Shown here in pieces: positions 17,056-27,744 of a stretch of 64,000 bases of DNA. The DNA comes from Rhodococcoides kroppenstedtii (GTDB lineage: Bacteria; Actinomycetota; Actinomycetes; Mycobacteriales; Mycobacteriaceae). The stretch spans positions 124,001-188,000 of the forward strand of contig NZ_FOJN01000004.1 of the NCBI RefSeq assembly GCF_900111805.1. The letters run 5' to 3'. Every line of letters begins with the position of its first letter. Positions within the stretch are counted from its first letter, which is position 1. The notes beneath the pieces are model-generated. The model ran no database searches, was not told where the DNA came from, and saw only the letters and a list, made by a program, of their open reading frames with translations. The translations under genes and the position numbers were made by a program.

Positions 17056-18357
17056 GTGACCAGTACAGAGAAGCGCCCCGTCGCGATCCTCGGTGGCAAC
17101 AGAATTCCGTTCGCCCGCTCGAACAAGGCGTACGCGAACGCGTCCAACCAGGACATGCTGACCGCCGCCGTCGACGGTCTGGTGAGTCGGTTCAACCTCC
17201 AGGGCGAGCGGCTGGGCCTGGTCGGCGGTGGCGCCGTCCTCAAGCACCCGCGCGACTTCAACCTCACCCGCGAGGTGGTACTCGGCAGCGCGCTCAGCCC
17301 GTACACCCCGGCCTTCGACCTGCAGCAGGCCTGTGGCACCAGCATGCAGACCGTGATCGCGGTCGGTGACGCCATCGCGGCCGGCCGCATCGAGTCCGGC
17401 ATCGGCAGCGGCGTGGACACCACCTCCGACGCTCCCATCGGCGTGAACAACGAGCTGCGGGAGTTCCTGCTCTCGCTCAACCGCGCCAAGAGCACCACCG
17501 ACCGCCTCAAGCTGCTCGCGAACGTGCGCCCGTCCATGCTGGGCATCGAGATTCCGCGCAACGGCGAGCCCCGCACCGGCAAGTCGATGGGCGAGCACGC
17601 CGCAGAGACCGCCAAGGAGTTCGGCATCCGCCGCGAGGATCAGGACGCGCTGGCCGCCGCGAGCCACCGCAACATGGCCGCGGCGTACGACTCCGGGTTC
17701 TTCGACGACCTGATCACCCCGTACCTCGGCCTCACCCGCGACGACAACCTGCGTCCCGACTCGTCGGAGGAGAAGCTGGCCAAGCTCAAGCCGGTCTTCG
17801 GCACCTCGCTGGGCGACGCCACCATGACCGCCGGCAACTCGACCCCGCTCACCGACGGCGCGTCCGCCGTGCTGCTGTCGAGCGACGAGTGGGCCGAGCA
17901 GCACAACCTTCCCGTGCTGGCCCACCTGGTGGACTCCGAGTTCGCCGCCGTCGACTACGTCCACGGCAACGGCTCGTACAAGGACGGCCTGCTCATGGCC
18001 CCCACCTACGCGATCCCGCGTCTGCTCGAGCGCAACGGCCTGACGCTCCAGGACTTCGACTACTACGAGATCCACGAGGCTTTCGCGTCCGTCGTGCTGG
18101 CCACGCTGCAGGCCTTCGAGAGCGACGAGTACTGCAAGGAGCGTCTGGGCCTCGACGGCGCACTCGGCTCGATCGACCGGAGCAAGCTCAACGTGCACGG
18201 CTCCTCCCTCGCGGCGGGTCACCCGTTCGCCGCGACCGGCGGCCGTGTCGTGGCGACGCTCGCGAAGATGTTGTCGCAGAAGGGGTCCGGCCGCGGCCTG
18301 ATCTCCATCTGCGCTGCCGGCGGTCAGGGGATCACCGCCATCGTCGAGGCCGCCTGA
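17056..18357 (+). CDS. fadA2: FadA2-like acetyl-CoA acetyltransferase (thiolase)
   Basis: A 433-residue thiolase, close to M. tuberculosis FadA2 (Rv0243, ~440). Visible motifs: the nucleophile region LQQACGTSMQT, NSTPLTDGASAVLL, the EIHEAFA motif, GSSLAAGHPFAATGGR and the C-terminal general-acid motif CAAGGQG. It catalyses thiolytic cleavage or condensation of 3-ketoacyl-CoA. The start GTG 17056 follows AGGGAGAACGAAGC. It is divergently regulated with fabG4-htdX and terminates at the strong hairpin 18372-18414. Confidence 0.92.
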   Translation: MTSTEKRPVAILGGNRIPFARSNKAYANASNQDMLTAAVDGLVSRFNLQGERLGLVGGGAVLKHPRDFNLTREVVLGSALSPYTPAFDLQQACGTSMQTVIAVGDAIAAGRIESGIGSGVDTTSDAPIGVNNELREFLLSLNRAKSTTDRLKLLANVRPSMLGIEIPRNGEPRTGKSMGEHAAETAKEFGIRREDQDALAAASHRNMAAAYDSGFFDDLITPYLGLTRDDNLRPDSSEEKLAKLKPVFGTSLGDATMTAGNSTPLTDGASAVLLSSDEWAEQHNLPVLAHLVDSEFAAVDYVHGNGSYKDGLLMAPTYAIPRLLERNGLTLQDFDYYEIHEAFASVVLATLQAFESDEYCKERLGLDGALGSIDRSKLNVHGSSLAAGHPFAATGGRVVATLAKMLSQKGSGRGLISICAAGGQGITAIVEAA

Positions 18358-18371
18358 CCGGTTCTCGCGTA

Positions 18372-18414
18372 CACGAAGGGACCCGGCAACGAGGGGTGGC
18401 CGGGTCCCTTCGTG
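18372..18414 (+). terminator. Strong terminator hairpin after fadA2
   Basis: A perfect 16-base stem (CACGAAGGGACCCGGC/GCCGGGTCCCTTCGTG) with an 11-base loop, 14 bases past the fadA2 stop. It is among the longest perfect stems in the window. Confidence 0.8.
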
Positions 18415-18451
18415 CTGTCCGGGGTCTTGTCGAGCCGAGCGTCGTGACGAG

Positions 18452-18611
18452 CGGCTCCCCGGTTTCGATCCGGCGCCCCCGATCGGAGGTGCCCCGCCGG
18501 AACCGGGGAGCCGTTCGCGGGCAGGGCTGCGGCTGTAACGCTTCCCGACCCGCCCCGATAGAGGGGGTGGCTCCGCAGTGCTGCCCGACCCCCGACCCGG
18601 CAGCGCTGCGG
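18452..18611. other. Two further inverted repeats in the fadA2-VanW gap
   Basis: The rest of this 277-base gap holds a perfect 13-base inverted repeat (CGGCTCCCCGGTT at 18452-18464, its complement at 18501-18513). A second pair (CCGCAGTGCTGCC at 18573-18585 and 18599-18611) has one mismatch and ends 24 bases before the VanW gene start. They could be extra terminators, a leader structure of the VanW mRNA or a structured RNA; nothing recognisable as a named RNA family. Confidence 0.5.
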
Positions 18612-18634
18612 GGCCTTCTCGGTAGGCTCGGGCC

Positions 18635-20332
18635 GTGAACCAGCAACACTCGCGCACGTCGCCGGCGTGGAAGCCCGTGGCCGTGGTCGCCGGCGCCGTC
18701 GTCGCCGTGGGAGTCGTGCTCTACGCGGCCGACTGGTTCACCTCCACCGGCGACATCCCGCGCGGTGTGACCGTGGCCGGAGTCGACGTGGGCGGTCGGA
18801 GCCCCCAAGATGCGGAAGCTCTGCTGCGCGATCGTCTCGGCTCCCGCGCCGATCAGCCCGTCCCGGTCCGGGCGGACGACGCCACCGCAGAGATCGTCCC
18901 CGCCGCCGCCGGCCTCGGGATCGACTGGGCCGGGACTTTCGACCGGGCCGGTGACCAGCCTCTGTCGCCGATCACGCGGCTGACGTCGTTCTTCGGCTCG
19001 CGTGAGATCGGCGTCGTCTCGTCGGTCGACGACGCCGCCCTGACCGCCGCCGTCGAGAACCTCCGTCCCGTCGTGGACCGGGCGCCCGTGGAGGGCGGCG
19101 TGGTGTTCGACGCCGCCACACCGGTTCCGGTCCTGCCGGTGACGGGACGGACGCTGGACGTCGACGCGGCCGCCTCCACCCTCGAACGGGACTGGGCGAC
19201 GGGAGACACCGTCGACCTCCCCTACGACGAGCAGGCCGTGACCGTCACCGAGCAGGGCGTCCGGGATGCCGTCGACGAGGTGGCCACACCGGCCGTGTCC
19301 GCTCCCGTCGTCGTCACGGGCCGGGAGAACGCCGTCACCGAGCTGCCGCCCGAGCGGGTGGGCGAGGTGCTGCGCTTCGAGCCGAACGACGACGGCGGAC
19401 TCGATCCGATCTACGACACCGACGCCGCGATCCGCATCCTGGCGCCGGGACTGGCCGAGACGGAGACGCGCCCGGTGAACGCGCGCTTCGACTTCTCCTC
19501 GGGCCGGCCCGTCGTCGTGCCGTCGCAAGAGGGCGTGGCCGTGCAGTGGCCGCAGACGCTCGAGAACCTGCCCGACCTGCTGGCCGGCACGGGCCCCGCG
19601 CGGTCGGTCGACGCGCAGTACGGACCGCAGGCACCCGCGGTGACCACCGAGCAGGCGAACGGCCTCGGCATCCGAGAAGTGGTGGCCGAGTACACCACCG
19701 GCGGATTCGAGTACGCGTCCGGCGTGAACATCGGGCTGACCGCGGACATCGTGAACGGTGCCGTCGTCGCACCCGGCGAGACGTTCTCGCTCAACGGCTA
19801 CACCGGGCCGCGCGGGACGGCGCAGGGCTTCGTCGAGTCCGGCATCATCGACAACGGTCGGCCCGATCGCGCCGTCGGCGGCGGCATCAGCCAGTTCGCC
19901 ACCACGCTCTACAACGCCTCCTACTTCGCCGGCATGGAGGACGTCGAGCACACCGAACACAGCTACTACATCTCCCGCTACCCCGAGGCGCGGGAAGCGA
20001 CGGTCTTCGAGGGCGCGATCGACCTGAAGTTCCGCAACCCATTCGAGACCGGCGCGGTGATCGAATCGTTCGCCGACTCGTCGTCCGTCACCGTGCGGAT
20101 CTGGGGCACCAAGACCGTCGACGTCGAGTCGATCACCGGGTCACGGTCCGCGCCGACGTCGCCGGACACCATCCGACTGCCGCGCGGGCCGCAGTGCATC
20201 GCGTCGAGCGGCGCGCCGGGCTTCACGACGAGCGACACCCGCGTCGTCACCGACGCCGCCACGGGCGCCGAGCTCTCCCGCACCACGCGCACCGTGAAGT
20301 ACGACCCGGTGCCCATCGTGAGGTGTGAATAG
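18635..20332 (+). CDS. VanW-domain envelope protein
   Basis: A 565-residue protein anchored by one N-terminal helix (VAVVAGAVVAVGVVLYAADW). It is followed by two YoaR-like putative peptidoglycan-binding domains (residues ~40-310; PRGVTVAGVDVGG is the typical opening) and the VanW domain near residues 375-500, with GETFSLNGYTGPR, GGGISQFATTLYNASYFAG and ISRYPEAREATVF. The VanW biochemical role is unknown; these proteins are usually outside the membrane. Start GTG 18635. It is preceded by structured DNA and followed by a gap of 104 bases. Confidence 0.88.
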   Translation: MNQQHSRTSPAWKPVAVVAGAVVAVGVVLYAADWFTSTGDIPRGVTVAGVDVGGRSPQDAEALLRDRLGSRADQPVPVRADDATAEIVPAAAGLGIDWAGTFDRAGDQPLSPITRLTSFFGSREIGVVSSVDDAALTAAVENLRPVVDRAPVEGGVVFDAATPVPVLPVTGRTLDVDAAASTLERDWATGDTVDLPYDEQAVTVTEQGVRDAVDEVATPAVSAPVVVTGRENAVTELPPERVGEVLRFEPNDDGGLDPIYDTDAAIRILAPGLAETETRPVNARFDFSSGRPVVVPSQEGVAVQWPQTLENLPDLLAGTGPARSVDAQYGPQAPAVTTEQANGLGIREVVAEYTTGGFEYASGVNIGLTADIVNGAVVAPGETFSLNGYTGPRGTAQGFVESGIIDNGRPDRAVGGGISQFATTLYNASYFAGMEDVEHTEHSYYISRYPEAREATVFEGAIDLKFRNPFETGAVIESFADSSSVTVRIWGTKTVDVESITGSRSAPTSPDTIRLPRGPQCIASSGAPGFTTSDTRVVTDAATGAELSRTTRTVKYDPVPIVRCE

Positions 20333-20373
20333 CGCCGGTATCGCTCACCGTGATCCGAACCCCGGGCCTGTGA

Positions 20374-20931
<558 letters not shown>

Positions 20932-20951
20932 GTCCGCGCTCGTGGACTTTC

Positions 20952-20992
20952 GGTTAATCATCGTTTACCGTCTTGGTTAAGGACGATTAACC
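20952..20992. promoter_or_regulatory. Tandem operators before the accD1 operon
   Basis: Two 18-base sites, 23 bases centre to centre: O1 GGTTAA-TCATCG-TTTACC (20952-20969, one mismatch) and O2 GGTTAA-GGACGA-TTAACC (20975-20992, perfect arms). The outer arms also pair over 10 bases (TCGGTTAATC/GATTAACCGA). O2 ends 15 bases before the accD1 ATG. The AT-rich sequence stands out from its surroundings. A repressor controlling branched-chain catabolism is inferred; the regulator gene is not in this operon. Confidence 0.7.
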
Positions 20993-21007
20993 GAGAGACG
21001 GTGGCAC

Positions 21008-22582
<1,575 letters not shown>

Positions 22583-22590
22583 CGGTAGCC

Positions 22591-24606
22591 ATGACTGCAG
22601 ACATCACCACCGTGCTCGTCGCCAACCGCGGCGAGATCGCCGTCCGCGTGTGTCGGACGTTGCGGCGGTTGGGTATTCGCTCCGTCGCGGTGTACAGCGA
22701 CGCCGACCGCGACGCCCTCCACGTACGCGCCGCCGACACCGCGGTGCGCCTGGGCCCGGCGTCCGCGCGAGAGAGCTACCTCAGCATCGACGCGGTCATC
22801 GACGCCGCGCGCCGGAGCGGCGCCGACGCGATCCACCCGGGGTACGGATTCCTCTCGGAGAACGCCGAATTCGCCGCGGCGTGCGAGCGCGCGGGCATCG
22901 TGTTCGTCGGTCCGCCCACCGGGGCGATCCGCACGATGGGCGACAAGATCACCGCGAAGAAGGCCGTGTCCGCGTTCGACGTTCCGGTCGTGCCGGGTAT
23001 CGCCGAGCCGGGGTTGACGGACGACGAGTTGGTCGCCGCGGCACCGGAGATCGGTTTCCCGGTGCTGATCAAGCCGTCGGCCGGCGGCGGCGGCAAGGGC
23101 ATGCACGTCGTCGAGTCCGCGGAAGCATTGCGCCCGGCGCTCGAGCGGGCACGTCGGGAGGCCGCGTCGTCGTTCGGGGACGACACGCTGTTCCTCGAGC
23201 GATTCGTGCTCTCTCCCCGGCACATCGAGGTGCAGGTGATGGCCGATGCGCACGGCTCGGTGGTGCACCTGGGCGAGCGGGAATGCTCGCTGCAGCGTCG
23301 GCACCAGAAGGTGATCGAGGAAGCTCCGTCGCCGCTGCTCGACGAGGCCACGCGCGCTCGCATCGGTGCGGCGGCGTGCGCGACGGCGCGCAGCGTCGAC
23401 TACGTCGGCGCCGGAACCGTGGAGTTCATCGTGTCCGCCGACGCGCCGGACGAGTTCTTCTTCATGGAGATGAACACCCGTCTGCAGGTGGAACATCCGG
23501 TGACCGAGGAGGTCACGGGGCTCGACCTGGTCGAGCTGCAATTACGGGTGGCGGCGGGGGAGCGGTTGCCGGTCACGCAGGACGAGGTGACCCTCACCGG
23601 TCACGCAGTCGAAGCACGCGTCTACGCCGAGGACCCGGCGCGGGGGTTTCTGCCCACGGGCGGCACCGTCGTCGGGCTCGTGGAACCGACCGGACCCGGG
23701 GTCCGCGTGGACTCCTCGCTCACCGTCGGGTCGGTGGTGGGCAGCGACTACGACCCCATGCTGTCGAAGGTGATCGCACGTGGCCGTGATCGCGCCGACG
23801 CGCTGCGCATCCTGACCAGGGCACTGGCGGGCACCGCAGTGCTGGGTGTGGGCACCAACATCGACTTCCTGACCTACCTGCTCGGCACCGACGACGTGGT
23901 CGCCGGACGGCTCGACACCGGGCTGCTGGACCGCGTCGTCCCCGACTACGCCGCGCCCGACGTGCCCGACGAGGTGCTGATCGCCGCGGCGACGGTCGGG
24001 TGGGCGTCGTCGTGGCCCACCGGCGAGGTCGATCCGTGGACCGTCCCGTCGGGATGGCGGGCGGGGGGACGTCGGGCGCCGATCACCGTCGTCGTCGACG
24101 ACGGCACGACCCGTCGCGTCGTGACCTTCGCGGGCTCCCCGACCGACGCCGTCGTCACCGTCGACGGCGGATCGGACCGCGCACTCGCGGTGTCGGTGGA
24201 CGGCGGCGACGTGAGCGTCGTTCTCGACGGTCTGCGGCACACCGTGACGGTGGTATCGGACGTGGACTCGGTGTGGGTCGCCGGTGCGGGCGGCAGTCGT
24301 CGCCTGCGAGTCGCCGCCGAGGTCGACCTCGCCGAGGCGGACGCGGCCGCCGCGTCCGACGAGATCCGCAGCCCCATGCCCGGCACCGTCATCGCCACCC
24401 CCGTGGCCGACGGCGCCGAGGTCCGCGCCGGCGACGTGGTGGTCGTCGTCGAGGCGATGAAGATGGAACACGCACTCACGGCCCCGGCCGACGGCGTGGC
24501 GACCGTGTTCGTCACCCGCGGCGAGCAGGTCGCCGTCGACCAAGTCCTGGCGCAGCTGCGCACCGATACGTCCCCCGACACGTCCCCCGAGGAGAACGCG
24601 GCATGA
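22591..24606 (+). CDS. accA1: AccA1-like biotin-dependent acyl-CoA carboxylase alpha subunit
   Basis: A 671-residue subunit. The biotin carboxylase domain (residues ~5-450) has [26 protein letters not shown], the glycine-rich ATP loop [14 protein letters not shown] and [14 protein letters not shown]. The central linker/BT region is less conserved. The C-terminal BCCP domain has EAMKMEHAL with the biotinylated Lys. With AccD1 it makes the leucine-pathway 3-methylcrotonyl-CoA carboxylase (established for the M. tuberculosis pair). Start ATG 22591. Stop overlaps fadE19 (ATGA). Confidence 0.92.
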   Translation: MTADITTVLVANRGEIAVRVCRTLRRLGIRSVAVYSDADRDALHVRAADTAVRLGPASARESYLSIDAVIDAARRSGADAIHPGYGFLSENAEFAAACERAGIVFVGPPTGAIRTMGDKITAKKAVSAFDVPVVPGIAEPGLTDDELVAAAPEIGFPVLIKPSAGGGGKGMHVVESAEALRPALERARREAASSFGDDTLFLERFVLSPRHIEVQVMADAHGSVVHLGERECSLQRRHQKVIEEAPSPLLDEATRARIGAAACATARSVDYVGAGTVEFIVSADAPDEFFFMEMNTRLQVEHPVTEEVTGLDLVELQLRVAAGERLPVTQDEVTLTGHAVEARVYAEDPARGFLPTGGTVVGLVEPTGPGVRVDSSLTVGSVVGSDYDPMLSKVIARGRDRADALRILTRALAGTAVLGVGTNIDFLTYLLGTDDVVAGRLDTGLLDRVVPDYAAPDVPDEVLIAAATVGWASSWPTGEVDPWTVPSGWRAGGRRAPITVVVDDGTTRRVVTFAGSPTDAVVTVDGGSDRALAVSVDGGDVSVVLDGLRHTVTVVSDVDSVWVAGAGGSRRLRVAAEVDLAEADAAAASDEIRSPMPGTVIATPVADGAEVRAGDVVVVVEAMKMEHALTAPADGVATVFVTRGEQVAVDQVLAQLRTDTSPDTSPEENAA

Positions 24607-25763
24607 CCGACCTGAGTACGGGCTCGTTGCCCGACGAGTACACCCAGCTGGCCAAGACGGTCCGCGACTTCGCCCGCACGGTCGTCGCTCCCGTTGCCGC
24701 GCAGCACGATCGGGACCACACGTTCCCGTACGAGGTGGTGCGGGGGATGGCCGACATGGGCCTGTTCGGCCTGCCGTTCCCCGAGGAGTACGGCGGCATG
24801 GGTGGCGACTACTTCGCCCTCTGCCTGGCGCTCGAGGAACTGGGCAAGGTGGACCAGAGCGTCGCCATCACCCTCGAAGCCGGGGTGTCTCTGGGTGCGA
24901 TGCCGGTGTACCGGTTCGGCACCGAGGCGCAGAAGCAGGAGTGGTTGCCGCGCCTGACGTCCGGCCGCGCACTCGGTGCCTTCGGCCTGACCGAGCCCGG
25001 CGCGGGCAGTGACGCCGGCGGCACCCGCACCACGGCCGTGCGCGACGGTGACTCCTGGGTGATCAACGGCTCCAAGCAGTTCATCACCAACTCCGGAACC
25101 GACATCACCGAGCTGGTCACCGTCACCGCGGTCACCGGCCGAGACGCCTCCGGCAAGGCGCAGATCTCCTCGATCCTCGTGCCCACGAACACACCGGGGT
25201 TCGAGGCCGGACCCGCCTACGACAAGGTGGGATGGAACGCCTCCGACACCCACCCGTTGACGTTCACCGACGTCCGGGTGCCCGCGGAGAACCTGCTCGG
25301 GGAAGAGGGACGCGGCTACGCCGGGTTCCTGCGGATTCTCGACGAGGGCCGCATCGCGATCGCCGCGCTGGCGGTCGGCGCGGCGCAGGGCTGCGTCGAC
25401 GAGAGCGTGAAGTACGCCCGCGAGCGCGAGGCGTTCGGCACCGCGATCGGACGCAACCAGGCCATCGCGTTCAAGATCGCCCGCATGGAGGCCCGCGCCT
25501 ACGCCGCCCGCACCGCCTACTACGACGCCGCCGCACTCATGTTGGCCGGCAAGCCGTTCAAGAAGGAAGCGGCGATCGCCAAGCTGGTGGCATCGGAGGC
25601 CGCGATGGACAACGCCCGCGACGCCACCCAGATCCACGGCGGCTACGGATTCATGAACGAGTACGCGGTCGCCCGGCACTACCGGGACAGCAAGATCCTC
25701 GAGATCGGCGAGGGCACCACCGAAGTCCAGCTGATGCTCATCGCGCGCCAGGTGGGCCTGTGA
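24603..25763 (+). CDS. fadE19: FadE19-like acyl-CoA dehydrogenase (isovaleryl-CoA type)
   Basis: A 386-residue FAD-dependent dehydrogenase. Motifs: [29 protein letters not shown] (FAD/substrate binding), the helix [24 protein letters not shown], and near the C-terminus [22 protein letters not shown]. An active-site glutamate is plausibly the E in [13 protein letters not shown] or in the helix carrying it; I cannot assign it surely. Operon position points to oxidation of isovaleryl-CoA or 2-methyl acyl-CoA, immediately before the carboxylase step. ATGA and GTGA overlaps on both sides indicate translational coupling. Confidence 0.9.
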   Translation: MTDLSTGSLPDEYTQLAKTVRDFARTVVAPVAAQHDRDHTFPYEVVRGMADMGLFGLPFPEEYGGMGGDYFALCLALEELGKVDQSVAITLEAGVSLGAMPVYRFGTEAQKQEWLPRLTSGRALGAFGLTEPGAGSDAGGTRTTAVRDGDSWVINGSKQFITNSGTDITELVTVTAVTGRDASGKAQISSILVPTNTPGFEAGPAYDKVGWNASDTHPLTFTDVRVPAENLLGEEGRGYAGFLRILDEGRIAIAALAVGAAQGCVDESVKYAREREAFGTAIGRNQAIAFKIARMEARAYAARTAYYDAAALMLAGKPFKKEAAIAKLVASEAAMDNARDATQIHGGYGFMNEYAVARHYRDSKILEIGEGTTEVQLMLIARQVGL

Positions 25764-26242
25764 CCGGCGACCCGGTCCGCGTCGTCCAGCGCGGGCTGTG
25801 GTTCGACGAGATGGAGATCGGCACCGTCTACGAGCACCGGCCCGGACGCACGATCACCGAGGCCGACAACGTCCTGTTCACCACCCTGACGATGAACACG
25901 CAGGCGTTGCACCTCGACGCCGCCTACGCCGCGGACACCACCTTCGGTGAGCGCCTGGTCAATTCGATGTTCACCCTCTCCACGCTGGTCGGACTGTCGG
26001 TGGCGCAGCTGACGCAGGGCACGATCGTCGCGAACCTCGGATTCTCCGACATCGCTTTTCCCAAGCCGTTGTTCCACGGTGACACGCTGTACGCCGAGAC
26101 GCTGATCGCGGCCAAGCGCGAGTCGTCGTCGCGGCCGGGTGAAGGCATCGTGACGTTCGAGCACACCGGGCGCAACCAGCACGGCGTCGTGGTGGCGACG
26201 GCCAGCCGGAAGACGTTGGTGCGGCGAGAGCCGAGCGCGTGA
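25760..26242 (+). CDS. MaoC-like dehydratase
   Basis: A 160-residue hotdog-fold protein. It has the entry [29 protein letters not shown] and a MaoC middle region ([28 protein letters not shown]), then [17 protein letters not shown]. The expected catalytic Asp/His pattern (D...NPxH) is changed to [10 protein letters not shown], with His retained, as in the Rv2499c-type branched-chain enzymes. It probably hydrates the enoyl-CoA produced upstream (a methylglutaconyl-type step is plausible). GTG 25760 overlaps the fadE19 stop (GTGA), and its stop overlaps the next gene in the same way. Confidence 0.85.
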   Translation: MTGDPVRVVQRGLWFDEMEIGTVYEHRPGRTITEADNVLFTTLTMNTQALHLDAAYAADTTFGERLVNSMFTLSTLVGLSVAQLTQGTIVANLGFSDIAFPKPLFHGDTLYAETLIAAKRESSSRPGEGIVTFEHTGRNQHGVVVATASRKTLVRREPSA

Positions 26243-27054
26243 GTGCCGGTCCGGTGAGCTCGGTGTGGATGTTCTGCCCCGCCGATCGGCCCGAGCGGTA
26301 CGCGAAGGCGGCAGCCGCGGCCGACGTGGTGATCCTCGACCTCGAGGACGCCGTCGCGCCCGCCGACAAGGCCGCCGCCCGGACGGCGGTGATCGAGAAC
26401 CCGCTGGACCCGGCTCGGACCGTGGTGCGGGTGAACGCTCGCACCACCGACGGGTTCGCCGACGATCTCGCCGCGCTCGACCGCACGTCGTACCGGCGGG
26501 TGATGGTGCCCAAATGCGAATCGGCCGAGGACGTTCGGGCGCTCGGCGGTCGTGAGGTGGTGGCCCTGGTCGAGACTCCGCTGGGTGTGGTGCGCGCGGC
26601 CGAGGTCGCCGCCGCCGACGGGGTCGTGGCCGTGATGTGGGGTGCCGAGGATCTCATCGCCGCACTCGGGGGAGAGTCCTCGCGCTGGGCGGACGGGTCG
26701 TATCGGGACGTGGCGCAGCACGCGCGGTCGTCGGTGCTGCTCGCGGCGAAGGCCTTCGGGCGGGCGGCCCTGGATTCGGTCTACCTCGACATCGCCGACC
26801 TGGACGGGCTTCGCGCGGAGACCGCCGACGCCGTCGCCGTGGGGTTCGACGCCAAGGTGGCGCTGCATCCGGCGCAGGCCGCGGTGATTCGGGAGTGCTA
26901 CACCCCGTCGGAGGCCCGGATCGGCTGGGCCCGGCGGGTTCTCGCGGCCGCCGATACGGAGCGCGGGGTGTTCACCGTCGACGGGAAGATGGTCGACGCG
27001 CCCGTGATCCGGCACGCCGAGCGCATCCTCCGGTCGGCGCCGCCCGAGGGGTGA
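26239..27054 (+). CDS. CitE-like beta-hydroxyacyl-CoA lyase
   Basis: A 271-residue HpcH/HpaI-CitE aldolase-family lyase: [15 protein letters not shown] (metal-binding acidic cluster), VVRVNARTT (CoA/substrate arginine), [18 protein letters not shown] (catalytic Glu) and [13 protein letters not shown] (second metal ligand). It lacks the other citrate lyase subunits, so it is a stand-alone lyase. Rv2498c, the M. tuberculosis counterpart by operon position, cleaves 3-hydroxyacyl-CoA esters such as (R)-HMG-CoA. It would end the leucine branch in acetyl-CoA plus acetoacetate. Start GTG 26239. Confidence 0.87.
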   Translation: MSAGPVSSVWMFCPADRPERYAKAAAAADVVILDLEDAVAPADKAAARTAVIENPLDPARTVVRVNARTTDGFADDLAALDRTSYRRVMVPKCESAEDVRALGGREVVALVETPLGVVRAAEVAAADGVVAVMWGAEDLIAALGGESSRWADGSYRDVAQHARSSVLLAAKAFGRAALDSVYLDIADLDGLRAETADAVAVGFDAKVALHPAQAAVIRECYTPSEARIGWARRVLAAADTERGVFTVDGKMVDAPVIRHAERILRSAPPEG

Positions 27055-27061
27055 GCCCACC

Positions 27062-27121
27062 TGCGCAGGTTCCCGCCACCCTCACCGGTTGCACCCTGCG
27101 CGGGTGGCGGGAGCCTGAGCA
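27062..27121. repeat. Type 1 palindromic repeat B (likely bidirectional terminator)
   Basis: A nearly perfect hairpin. The arms TGCGCAGGTTCCCGCCACCC and TGCTCAGGCTCCCGCCACCC (the latter read on the minus strand) match at 18 of 20 positions around a 20-base loop with the family core CACCGGTTGCA. It starts 8 bases after the citE-like stop and ends 10 bases from the convergent DUF4383 stop, so it could terminate both. It belongs to the same family as clusters A, C and D. Confidence 0.8.
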
Positions 27122-27131
27122 GTTGGCCCGC

Positions 27132-27611
27132 CTACCTCCGCGGGGTGGCGGTGGTGGCGGTACGGACTGCACGCGGCAGGACGAAGCCCAACGCGATCAT
27201 GCCGACCCCGAGGACCAGGTGCAGCCAGTTGTCGGCGCTGTTGACGGGCACGAAGTTCGCCGAACTGTCGTGGTCGATCACCAGGCCGTACACGAACAGC
27301 ACGAGGTAGATCACCCCGCCACCGATCAGATACGTCCGTGCGCTCGCAGGAGTGCGGGACATGGCAATCCCCGCGACCCCGAACAACAGGTGCACGATGT
27401 TGTGCAGGATCGACACCGCGAAGATCCCCAGCAGCATCGCGCCGGAGTGATGCCCGGCGAAGCTCAGACTGTCGTAGTTCGTCGTGACGCCCGGCACGAA
27501 GCCGAGGATCCCGACCGCCAGAAACACGATGCCCACCAGAAGGGCACCCCATTGCACCGGTGACCGCCCGTAGCCCGGCCGCGCGGCCACGGGGCCATTG
27601 TTTGCTGCCAT
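27132..27611 (-). CDS. DUF4383 four-helix membrane protein
   Basis: A 159-residue protein with four hydrophobic helices: VQWGALLVGIVFLAVGILGF, AMLLGIFAVSILHNIVHLLFG, TYLIGGGVIYLVLFVYGLVI and NWLHLVLGVGMIALGFVLP. A His in HNIVHLLFG and one in NWLHLVLG are conserved features of DUF4383. Function is unknown; such small proteins are common in actinobacteria. The Arg/Thr-rich C-terminal tail is cytoplasmic by charge. Downstream it meets hairpin B. Confidence 0.82.
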   Translation of the reverse strand: MAANNGPVAARPGYGRSPVQWGALLVGIVFLAVGILGFVPGVTTNYDSLSFAGHHSGAMLLGIFAVSILHNIVHLLFGVAGIAMSRTPASARTYLIGGGVIYLVLFVYGLVIDHDSSANFVPVNSADNWLHLVLGVGMIALGFVLPRAVRTATTATPRR

Positions 27612-27687
27612 CGTCGTCCTCCTCGATCGCCGACCGGGCCTGTCCCGGGGGTCCGGGACGGGTTGCCGCGCATCGGCTCCACAAACG

Positions 27688-27725
27688 CCTCGGCCGCACC
27701 ATTTCGGAGAACGGTGCGGCCGAGG
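27688..27725 (-). terminator. Terminator hairpin after fadE5
   Basis: A perfect 13-base stem (CCTCGGCCGCACC/GGTGCGGCCGAGG) with a 12-base loop, 19 bases past the fadE5 stop and before the DUF4383 gene. It separates two same-strand genes. Confidence 0.8.
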
Positions 27726-27744
27726 GGTGGGGAGAACGAACGAA

